DNA from: Luidia sarsii
Taxonomy: Eukaryota; Echinodermata; Asteroidea; Paxillosida; Luidiidae
Length of the DNA: 64,000 bases
Reading direction: 5' to 3'
NCBI GenBank assembly: GCA_949987565.1
Contig: OX465104.1
Location: 1,293,063-1,357,062 of the forward strand
The notes below the pieces were generated by a model. The model did no database searches. It was not told the DNA's origin and saw nothing but the letters and a program-made list of their open reading frames with translations. This document shows, one piece after another, positions 54,940-64,000 of this stretch (positions within the stretch are counted from its first letter, which is position 1; each line of letters opens with the position of its first letter). The translations under genes were made by a program, and so were the position numbers.

Positions 54940-56020
54940 TTTAAAGGTGCACTCATCACGCCCTGGTGAAGAGGCTATACGTACGTGGTCGCGTTCCGGC
55001 CGCAGTGCAGAAGGTTGCCGGTTCGAATCCCACTCGGACCTGAAGCTGGGAAAACTCTCTCTGTCCGCCCAGCAGCGAATGGGTACCTGGCTCTCTTTAG
55101 AGCTGGGGAAATGGGTACCTGGCTCTCTTTAGAGCTGGGGGAATGGGTACCTGGCTCTCTTTAGAGCTGGGGGAATGGGTACCTGGCTCTCTCTAGAGCT
55201 GGGGGAATGGGTACCTGGCTCTCTTTAGAGCTGGGGGTGGGTAGCTGGCTCTCTTTATAGCTGGGGGAATGGGTACCTGGCTCTCTTTAGAGCTGGGGGA
55301 ATGGGTACCTGGCTCTCTTTAGAGCTGGGGGAATGGGTACCTGGCTCTCTTCAGAGCTGGGGGAATGGGTACCTGGCTCTCTTTAGAGCTGGGGAATGGG
55401 TACCTGGCTCTCTTTAGAGCTGGGGGAATGGGTACCTGGCTCTCTTTAGAGCTGGGGGAATGGGTACCTAGCTCTCTTTAGAGCTGGGGGAATGGGTACC
55501 TGGCTCTCTTTAGAGCTGGGGGAATGGGTAGCTGGCTCTCTTCAGAGCTGGGGGAATGGGTACCTGGCTCTCTTTAGAGCTGGGGAATGGGTACCTGGCT
55601 CTCTTTAGAGCTGAGGGAATGGGTAGCTGGCCCTCTTTAGAGCTGGGGGAATGGGTGCCTGGCTCTCTTTAGAGCTGGGGGAATGGGTACCTGGCTCTCT
55701 TTAGAGCTGGGGGAATGGGTACCTAGCTCTCTTTAGAGCTGGGGGAATGGGTAGCTGGCTCTCTTTAGAGCTGGGGAATGGGTAGCTGGCTCTCTTTAGA
55801 GCTGGGGGAATGGGTACCTGGCTCTCTTTAGAGCTGGGGGAATGGGTAGCTGGCTCTCTTTAGAGCTGGGGGAATGGGTACCTGGCTCTCTTTAGAGCTG
55901 GGGGAATGGGTACCTGGCTCTTTTCAGAGCTGGGGAAAGGTTGGAAGGTGGCGAGGAAAGGAACTGGCCATCCTACCTCATCATGCCGTGGTCAATACGC
56001 TTCTCTAATAAGGCACATCC
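54940..56020 (+). mobile_element. tRNA-type SINE with internal minisatellite
   Basis: B-box GGTTCGAATCC at 55019, then a body (CAGCGAATGGGTACCTGGC) that expands into the 32-bp array. It resumes as GAAAGGTTGGAAGGTGGCGA and GAACTGGCCATCCTACCTCA. The left and right body parts look like one SINE split by the array. Confidence 0.65.
55070..55945 (+). repeat. 32-bp minisatellite
   Basis: The unit GGGGGAATGGGTACCTGGCT plus CTCTTTAGAGCT repeats about 27 times. GCTCTCTTTAGAGC in each unit is a 5-bp-stem hairpin. Confidence 0.95.
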
Positions 56021-56059
56021 CCTACGCTATAATTATAAAATGAGACGCAATTTATCTTA

Positions 56060-56280
56060 TACACCCAGGTACACCTTTAAAGGTGTGGTCTACATGTGCA
56101 CTCTTAAAGGGGTAGCCTACTGACGCACCTGTAAGGCGTATAGTCTACAAAATGTAAACTTTAAAGGCGGGGAATACAACTGAACTTTCAAAAGGTCACA
56201 GCACCACGGTTCCCCTTTGAAGGCGTAGTGCACGGGCGCACTTTCCATTGAGGGTGGAGCGAACAGGTGCACCTTTAAAG
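56060..56280 (+). repeat. short CACCTTTAAAGG-type motifs
   Basis: ACACCTTTAAAGGTG, CACTCTTAAAGG, AACTTTAAAGGCG and CACCTTTAAAGGCG recur every 30-60 bp. It may be a decayed minisatellite. Confidence 0.5.
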
Positions 56281-56394
56281 GCGGATTCTCCGCTCCGTAG
56301 TTCCGTGTGCCGATCCGCACTTCCGCTTCCTGTTCCATCAAAGTCCCGTCAGCGTCTCTCTCGGTGTACACCCATTCGTCCCCGAAGATGATCG

Positions 56395-57030
56395 TGGAGA
56401 GAGAGGGAGAGGTGAGAGAGGGAGAGAGAGAAAGAGTGTGAGAGTGAGAGAGAGATAGATAGAGAGAAAGAGGTGGAGAGAGAGAGAGGGAGAGAGAGGT
56501 GGAGAGAGAGGGAGAGATATGTGAGAGAGGGGGGAGAGAGAGATAGAGAGAGAGGTGTAGAGGGATAGATAGGGAGGGAGAGAGAGAGAGTGAGAGAGAG
56601 AGAGGGAGAGAGAGAGGGAGATGGGGAGAGGGGGAGAATGAGAGGGGAGAGGGAGAGGTGGAGAGAGAGGGAGAGAGAGGGAGAGAGAGGTGGAGAGAGA
56701 GGGAGAGAGATGTGAGAGAGGGGAGGGAGAGAGATAGAGAGAGAGTGAGAGAGAGAGAGAGGAGAGAGAGAGTGAGAGAGGAGAGAGAGTGAGAGAGAGA
56801 GTGAAAGAGAGAGAGAGGGATAGAGAGAGATGGGGAGGGAGAGGGAGATGGAGGCGAGAGATCGAGAGAGTACGAGAGAGGAAGATAGAGATAGAGAGAG
56901 GGGATAGAGAGATAGAGAGAGAGTTAGAGAGAGGGGAAAATAGAGATAGAGAGAGGGGTAGAGAGATAAAGAGAGATAAAGAGAGAGAGGGGGATGGAGA
57001 GGAAGAGAGAGAGACAGGAAAAAAAATAGC
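56395..57030 (+). repeat. (GA)n-rich array
   Basis: GAGAGAGAGG purine tract with GGTGGAGAGAGAGGGAGA blocks. Unique sequence to 57405. Confidence 0.95.
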
Positions 57031-57409
57031 ATAGACCATTCTTGGACGTTGATTGTGCAGACGGAAATCAATAGCCAGCCCCCCCCCCATCCTTCCCCTT
57101 ACCTCCACGCCCATTCCCCACCCCCTCCAATCGGACGCAGATTCTACGAGAAGTTGTGAAAAGGGCCTCGATCAAATTAGATTTGTTGTTTTCTTGGTGG
57201 GGCCGTTGCAAAGGTTGCATGCATATCGACCGGTGCTCACTCGACCCTGAGACGCGGCCGGGCGAGATGTACACGAGGGGCGGGCGGAAGCCGATGTAAT
57301 TTTTCCTTTTCTTTTCTTTCTTCGACCGGTGCCGCTTTCCAATCGCATAACATTACCGCGGAGAGAGGGAGAGGCGTAATTCACTGCGATGTCATTCGGA
57401 AGGGAGGAT

Positions 57410-58300
57410 TTTTCTCTCTCGAACTCTCGTCGTGTCTCGCTCTGTCTTTCTCTGCCGTTTCTCTGTCCCTTGTCTATGCGTCTCTCTGTGTCTGTCTCCA
57501 TCTCCTCTTCCCCTCTTCCCACCCCTTCTCTTCCTTCTTCCTCTCTTTCTGTCTCTTTGTCTCTCAGCCTCTTTCTATCCATCTGTCTCTCGTCCTGTCA
57601 ATTTTTTTTTCTTTCCCTCTCCTGTCTCCTGTCTCAGTATTTATATCTGTGTCACTGCGTCTTTCTTTCCCTACGGTCTTTTCATCTACCCTTTTTCTCT
57701 GTTTCTCTCAACCTCCCCCTTTCCTCCCACCTTCCCTTCCTCTCTCTCTCTCTCTCTGTCTCTTTATCCCCTCCACCTCTCTCTTTCTCTCCCCCTCTCT
57801 CCCTCTCTTATCTCTCTCCCTCTCCCTCTCCCCCCCCCTCTCCCTCTCCCCCTCCCCCCTCTCCTCTCCCTCTCCCTCTCCCTCTCCCTCTCCCTCTCCC
57901 TCTCCCTCTCCCTCTCCCTCTCCCTCTCCCTCTCCATCTCCCTCTCCCTCTACCTCTCCCTCTCCCTCTCCCTCTCCTCTCTCTCTCTCTTCTCTCTCTT
58001 CCTCTCCCTCTCCCTCTCCCTCTCCCCTCTCCTCTCCCTCTCCCTCTCCCTCTCCCTCTCCCTCTCCCTCTCCTCTCCCTCTCCCTCTCCCTCTCTCTCT
58101 CCTCTCCCTCTCCCTCTCCCTCTCCCTCTCCCTCTCCCTCTCCCTCTCCCTCTCTCTCCCTCTCCCTCTCCCTCTCCTCTCCCTCTCCCTCTCCCTCTCC
58201 CTCTCCCTCTCCCTCTCCCTCTTCCACTCACTCACTCCACCCTCTCCCCCTCTCTCGCCCTCTCCCTCTTCCTCTCCATCTCTCTCTCTGTCTCCATTTA
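57410..58300 (+). repeat. CT / (CCCTCT)n array
   Basis: CT-rich lead, then nearly pure CCCTCT hexamer from 57810 to 58220. ORFs of 140-330 codons on both strands are artefacts. Confidence 0.95.
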
Positions 58301-59085
58301 ACCTCCCATACTGACCCCCTTCAACAGCGGCGTTCGTCACAATCATCTAAAATTCCCCAAGAAACTGGTCACTTGATGTAGGTCAATGAGACTGGCAATG
58401 TATTGATTTGGGCAGGATTTTGAGTCTTCTCCTACTCTCTACGATTCCACTAATCTCTTCCCCGTTGACAGTAATTCCTTTTGAATTCATGGTGGCAGTT
58501 CGCTAAATTGTGTCAATTTCATGGCAGTAGTGTATATAGAAATAGTTCCTGGCATCCTGTTTCTGGTTTTTATGACAGTCTGAATACAGCTTACAGATAT
58601 CATAGTCAGGTTTTTTTTCGCGATAAAGCCTATCCATAATGCATTTTACTTTCGACAAATCTATAAACTAATCTAGACTTACTATTCCTCGGTAGACCGT
58701 CGAGTGAGTGAATCATCGGCTGGTGTGACACAACCGAGTTATATCCTTTATCAATGCCGAATGTATTATACAGTATTTGCCACGCAAGTGTTTTGTAGGT
58801 CAACCAAAATTTATTGTCCGGGATTACCTTCTATCGCATTGGTGTCAGTATGCCGCGAACTTCTTGTTACGTCCGCCGCATTGTAGCTCGTAGTAGTCTT
58901 GATTCAAGCCGTTTATCTCAAAATTGGTCTGTACTTAGATCAGCGTGTATATAACGGCATCCGTTATCAGTTTCAATTGAATAAGGGATTTCAATTTAGT
59001 CATTGGAAACCCTCAAAAGTAAACCATAACAACAAATTCGAAAGCGCATTAGTGTCTTTGTAATTATACCGGTAGTTGTTGGTGT
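58301..59085. other. unique AT-rich sequence, no gene seen
   Basis: I find no repeat, exon or RNA gene that I can support. Confidence 0.4.
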
Positions 59086-59335
59086 CGTTTTGCTGCTGTT
59101 ACTGTTGGTGACGTTGTTGCTGTTGCTGTGGTTACTGTTGGTGCTGTTGTTGGTGACGTTGCTGTTGCTGTGGTTACTGTTGGTGACGTAGTTGGTGTTG
59201 CTGCTGTTACTGTTGGTGTTGTTGTTGTTGGTGCTGCTGTTGTTACTGCTGCTGTTCTGCCACTGTTATTGCTGTTGCTGTTGCTGATGCTTCTGTTGCT
59301 GCTATTGGTGTTGTTGTTGCTGCTGTTAATTGTTG
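59085..59335 (+). repeat. GTTGCT/GTTACT trinucleotide-like array
   Basis: Imperfect repeats of GTTGTTGCTGTTGCTG and GGTTACTGTTGGTGACG, open in several frames. Confidence 0.85.
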
Positions 59336-60030
59336 TCGGTTTTTTTTGGAGGGAGACAACATTGGTCGAGGTCAAAGAATAGCATCCATACGTTGTCTGA
59401 TCCAACATATGCATGAAATAGCACACCTGTGAACATTTCAGCTCAATCCGCCAACCGAGTCTCGAGAAAATCGTGAAAACCGCTTCATTTGTTTCGCGAA
59501 AATGCAGCATTCAACGCCGTACTGTTTACAGACGTAAACGATTACGGTGAGATGTGAACGATTCATTTGACTCTTTTCTCCCAAAATACAACATTTGAGG
59601 CAGAAATATTTCAGTGCGAGGTTTCTACTATAATCATCTTCAAACTGTATAAGTTTCATGTAAATCTGTGAACATTCCTGTTGTTCGATCTTACCAATGT
59701 TATGCAGGGCCTTTAAATGTCGTTGATGATCTTACTACTGCCGCTGCTTCATCTGTTTCCAGCTCCCCTCCCCAAAGCTAAAGGTGACCACACAGTGTGC
59801 ATCAATTGAAACCCGTAAACATTCACACATAAATCACATAATACGCATGTTGTTACACAGCATGCAATTACATATATTTCAATCATATACACACAGTGCT
59901 GTGACATCAAAAACCAGAGGCTCTGCGCCAAAGTCCGGTGCAGCCAGATGTCTCCCCTTCCCGCAGAAATCCCTAACAATATTTGGGTCAACGGTAGTGT
60001 TTACTCAGTGATGATTTGTGTGTTCTGAGC

Positions 60031-60216
60031 TCAAAACAGAGTCATATAGTGCCCGTCATCAGAATGCATCCCTACCCCGTACCCCAAGAAGATAACGTCG
60101 TAGCGGTTACAGACGAGTCCGTGGACTTCGCCCGGGTGAACGGTGCAACGCCCCGTGCAAGCGTCGTCCAGAAACGCGCCCATGATCACGGCAGGCTCGT
60201 AAAACCGCTTCCCTCG
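60031..60216 (-). CDS. candidate terminal exon, unassigned
   Basis: A minus-strand frame after a T-rich tract and an ACGAG acceptor-like site runs RFYEPAVIMGAFLDDACTG, then HPGEVHGLVCNRYDVIFLGY to a stop at 60031. Its codons are rich in third-position G/C and the peptide looks protein-like. No other exon is visible, and the frame stays open upstream to 60411 in less convincing sequence. Function unknown. Confidence 0.25.
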   Translation of the reverse strand, partial: RGKRFYEPAVIMGAFLDDACTGRCTVHPGEVHGLVCNRYDVIFLGYGVGMHSDDGHYMTLF

Positions 60217-60484
60217 TAAAAAAACAACACACAAAAACCAACAGCGAAGGACGGACGCTGGATCGTGCGTACATCCCATGCCTCTGGAGACAGGATCGCG
60301 TGGAGTGCAGCAGTAGCCTCGTTGATTTGAAGGCGTCGGCAGTGAACGGTTTACTGAGAGCCTGAGAGTTCTGAAGTGACTCCTGGAGACGCCACACAGC
60401 TCTACGAGCAAGCCGCAGCCTGGTTCGAAAAAAAAATACCCTGTTTTGACTGGTGATCTGTTTTTGAACTCTGATCTGCCCCAT

Positions 60485-61265
60485 CGTTCTCTCTGTTGGT
60501 CTCTTTCTCTGACCCTGACTGTATCGCTCTCCCTGCCTGTTTCATTCCCTCTCTCTCTCTCTCTCTGGCTGTCTCGTTCCCTCTCCTCCTCTCTCTCTCG
60601 TCATCTCCCCCTTTTCTCCATCTCTCTATCCCCCTCCCTCTCCCTCGATCTCTCTCTGTCTGCCTCTCTCTCTCCCTCTCTCCCTCTCTTCCCTTCTCTT
60701 TCCCCCTCTATCTACCTTTCTTTTTGTCTCTGATGAATGTCTGTCTCCCCTCTCTCTTTCTCTGTGTGCCTCTCTCTCTTGCTCTCCCCTCTCTCTCTCC
60801 GTCCCTCCCTCCCTCATCTGTCTAGTTTCCCCTCTCTGTCCCATCTCTCTCCCTCTTTCCACCCCCTCTTCGACTGTCTCTCTCCCCTCTCTCTCTCTTT
60901 GTCTGACTGTCTCTCTTTGTCTTACTGTCTCTCTACCACTATTTCAGACGGCCCCTTTCTACCTCTCCCCTTCCTCTCTCTCCCCCATCTCTCTCCCTCT
61001 CCCCTCATCTGTCTCTCCCTCTGTCTCTCCATCTGTCTCCCCTCTCTGTCCCATATCTCTCCCTCTATCCACCCCTCTTCGACTGTCTCTGTCCCTCTCC
61101 CTCTCCCTCCCTCTCTCTCTCTCCCTCTCTCTCTTCCTCCCTCTCTCCCCTTGTCTGACTGTCTCTCTATACCCCTCTTTCAGACGGCCTCTCTCTACCT
61201 TCCCCTTCCTCTCTCTCCCCTGTCTGTTTCTCTGACAGTCTCTCTCCGACTGTCTCTCTCTCTCT
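60485..61265 (+). repeat. CT-rich array with CTGTCTCT blocks
   Basis: A unit containing CCTCTTCGACTGTCTCTC and TTTCAGACGGCC recurs at about 60870-60950 and 61075-61190, a higher order of 200-240 bp. Confidence 0.9.
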
Positions 61266-61599
61266 GACACGAATAGCGACAGTGCCCAGTGCCCCCATTT
61301 CGCTCAAGTGGATAAAAGCTTCCGACTGACGCACTGGATCCGTCTGAGGGTGAGCGAGGACGCAGAGGGTGGAGATAGATCGAAAACCGACACGCCTCGC
61401 CCAACCAGTGGATCGACTTCTGCAGGACCCCCGACCACACGGCTACCCTTCAGAAGACAAATCAACGACAAATCGCTCCCGTCAACTCGAGTACGATTCT
61501 TGTACGTCTTCGTCTTGACCGCAAGCTGCGCATGAGGATTTTTTTGTTCATCTGTCATCCCTGAGGAGAAAACTGTCATGTTTTTACGCTCCTACCTCT

Positions 61600-62265
61600 T
61601 CTGCCTCTCTCAGTTTGAAGGATTTTGCGAGCAGTTTCTCTCTCTCTAGCTTTTTCTCTCTCTCCCCCCTCTCTCTCTTTCTCTCTCTCTAGCTCTCTCT
61701 CTCTCTCCCTCTCTCTCTCTCCCTCTCTCTCTCTCTCCCTCTCACTCCCCCTCTCTATCACACTCCATTTATTTCTCTTCCCTCTCTCCCCCCTCTCTCT
61801 GTCTCTCTTTAGTTCTCTCTCCCCATCTCTCTCTTTATCTCTCTCCCTCCCCTCTCTCCCACCCCTCACTCTCTCTCTCTCCCTCTCTCTCTATCTCTCT
61901 CTCCCTCCCTCCTCTCTCTCTCTCTCTCCCTCTCTCTCTCTCCCTCCCTCCTCTCTCTCTCTCCCTCTCTCTCTCTCCCTCTCTCTCTCCCCCTCTCTCT
62001 CTATCTCTACCTCTCTCTCTCCCTCTCTCTCCCCCCTCTCTCTCTCTCTCTCTCTCTCTCCCTCCCTCCTCTCTCCCACTCTCTCTCTCCCTCCCTCCTC
62101 TCTCCCTCTCTCTCACTCTCCCTCCCTCTGTCCCCTCTCTCTGTCTCTCTCTCTCTCTATGTGTGTGTCTCTCTCTCTCCCTCTCTCTCTCTCTCCCCCT
62201 CTCTCTCTCTCTCCCTCCCTCCCTCCCTCCTCTCTCTTTCTCCCCCTCTCCCTCTCTCCCTCTAT
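61600..62265 (+). repeat. CT-rich array
   Basis: (CT)n/(CCCT)n pyrimidine tract. From 62266 to 62640 the sequence is unique and purine-richer. Confidence 0.95.
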
Positions 62266-62639
62266 TGGCACTCTTGCCGGGGAACTTCGTCGACCGAATC
62301 GGGCGTTTTCAACGTCGACCGATCATCGATTTAACTGGAGCGAACGCGAAGGAGAAGAAGGAGTTGGAGGAAGGGAGAGAGGAGGAAGGCAGAGATAAGC
62401 TCGCGCACGGTGCCGGGAATAGGGACAGAAGGAGATAGGAGACGGAGGATCGGAGGGGACGGAGTGAGGGGAGAAGAGTGGTCGACCAGAGCATCAGTGC
62501 ACCCACCCACCCATCCCCTTCCCCTCTCTCTCCAATTGTCCGTGAGCTTCCCGGAAAATTACCGACACCTGTCAAGCGTTGCCTGGCCAGCAGAGCGTGT
62601 CATCGCAGTGACCTTGGATCGTGTCTATCTTTCTCCCTC

Positions 62640-62850
62640 CCGTCTCCCTCCCTTCTCTCTCTCTCTCCCTCACCTCTCTCTCTCTCATTCCCTCCATCCC
62701 CTCATCCTCCCCCGCATCGCCACATCTTCCTTGCATCCTCGCGAGGAAACTCTACTCACGGTGCGCATTAGCAATAGTCACTGGACTCTCCCTCTATCTC
62801 CCTCCCTCCCCCTCTCTCTCTCCCTCCCCCTCTCTCTCTCCCCACCCCGA
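62640..62850 (+). repeat. CT-rich short arrays
   Basis: Two short pyrimidine tracts. The unique sequence 62851-63860 holds a (GAA)n run at 63254-63290 and a CCTC run at 63482-63530, with no supported exon. Confidence 0.8.
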
Positions 62851-63864
62851 CCTCAACTCTCCCTCTTCCCTCCACACACGCGCTGACACCGCGCCAAGGG
62901 TAATACATTATGATAAACCGGACTCCGACCCTTACCCCACCCGCACCCGCAGCTTGGCCCCTTTCGCCCTAAGCCGTCCAATCTTTAGGGAAGCGGCCCC
63001 CGTGGTGCAAGCAGTGCGCTGCTGTCGATCGTGTTAGCGCGCGGCGTCGGCTCACACCCACCTGTACACGCGCAGCGCAATCTTAGATCGTCTCTCTCTC
63101 TCTCTCTCTTCTCTCAGCATCGCTCTTCTGTACGCAGCATGAACGGAGATACGATCCACACGCTGATGTAGGCCTGCACCGGACTTCGACCTTCTCATCA
63201 TCTGGACTCGGGAATTCTGCGTGGACCACTCTATTTAATTTCTTGTTATGCTGAGAAAAAGAAGAAGAAGAAGAAGAAGAAGAAGAAAAACTTCCCCCGC
63301 GGGACAGCTTATAGACTAGCGTCCACACGAATGTACGGCCTTTCCGGGGTTGACCAGATCTCCGTAATGTCATCGGGTTTTCAGTGCGCCGGCTGTGCAC
63401 TCCGTATTGGAAGACCGAGTTAGTCCGAGCTGGGATTATTCTTTAAGCCCTCCCCAGCTTCCTGGTAGGTCCGTGGGTCGACCCCCTCCCCCTCCCCCTC
63501 CTCCTCCTCCTCCCTCTCTCTCTCTCCCACGGTCTTCTGAGAGGACACCTAGATGAGAGAGACACGGTCCCGGAGAAGCAGGAAATAAGAGGACGAAAAA
63601 ACCACAAAATATCGAGAGGAGGCCGGCAATGGAGAAACGCATCGGAGGATTCTACACTCCGTGGAATACGAACTACTCGATGGAATAGACGTATACGTGC
63701 ACAGGAGTGGAATTGTTCTACAGACGGGCTAATTGTTGAGATCGATCCCTTGGAGGTAATAGTACGACGGCTGACTTGACGATACCCCACCCCAGCCTAG
63801 CAGAGATAAGTTGTCCGATTTTGAGAATTTTGCTTTTTTTTTACCAAGGCCCGCTCCTTCCCTC

Positions 63865-63950
63865 TAAGGGCTGGCTAGCTCGCAGTGGATTAGCCCCGGT
63901 GAGTTAAGACTCTGAGGATCTGGGTTGAAGTCCCGGTTCTTGTTTTTGAG
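63865..63950 (+). mobile_element. tRNA-like SINE fragment
   Basis: AAGGGCTGGCTAGCTCGCAG and GGGTTGAAGTCCCGG resemble a degenerate A/B-box pair of the 12897 family. Confidence 0.4.
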
Positions 63951-64000
63951 CGGGGATTGGTTTAGAAAGTTGGATCAGAGCTGTGGAAGTATATTTATGG

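Noticed and set aside
56338..58381. Overlapping Ser/Leu/Pro-rich ORFs
   Set aside because: Simple GA and CCCTCT repeats without stops; all frames are equally open.
62891..63037. Short frame with DKPDSDPYPTRTRS
   Set aside because: Continuous with a CT-repeat frame, no splice signals or recognisable domain.

Overview
The window is animal nuclear DNA. Its genes are split by GT-AG introns, and it carries a Penelope-like retroelement end with a GIY-YIG domain, tRNA-derived SINEs, palindromic MITEs and an extreme load of micro- and minisatellites. A marine invertebrate (lancelet, echinoderm or similar) is the best guess. No feature fixes the species.

Genes occupy only the left 26 kb. Two head-to-tail genes on the minus strand encode MBOAT7-like lysophospholipid (lyso-PI) acyltransferases. 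Copy A (14391 to 8563) is complete in seven exons, about 460 residues, with the MBOAT Asn and His in place. Copy B (6205 to 939) shows its first five exons; the rest lies beyond the left edge, and a Penelope-like element end (1-840) sits in its intron 5. Exon sizes and phases match between the copies. Most exons are strongly diverged, but the 3' part of exon 5 is nearly identical, which suggests local gene conversion.

Divergent from copy A, across a 1.3-kb spacer with a CpG-rich core and a perfect CRE palindrome, is a nine-exon plus-strand gene (15681-26037). Its frame closes exactly over 1548 codons. It encodes a large protein with a long disordered N-terminal part, a Glu/Lys-rich block of about 200 residues, a protein-kinase domain with HND and DLG in place of HRD and DFG, and a Pro-rich tail. 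I cannot assign it to a named kinase family. Its introns hold large tandem arrays: GAGACC in intron 3, GTGAG in intron 7, and ATCCTCCCC-type in intron 8.

From 26 kb to the right edge I find no gene I would defend. This part is a patchwork of purine/pyrimidine arrays (CT, CCTC, GAG, GA, AGAC), CAA repeats, minisatellites (10, 16/28, 19, 32, 51, 82 and about 97 bp units), foldback elements whose tandem units copy their own terminal repeats, degenerate Penelope-type termini with a hammerhead-like layout, and SINEs. Two unassigned open reading frames (54364-54873 and about 60031-60216, both minus) deserve a search. Splice sites and repeat boundaries were read by eye and may be off by a few bases.
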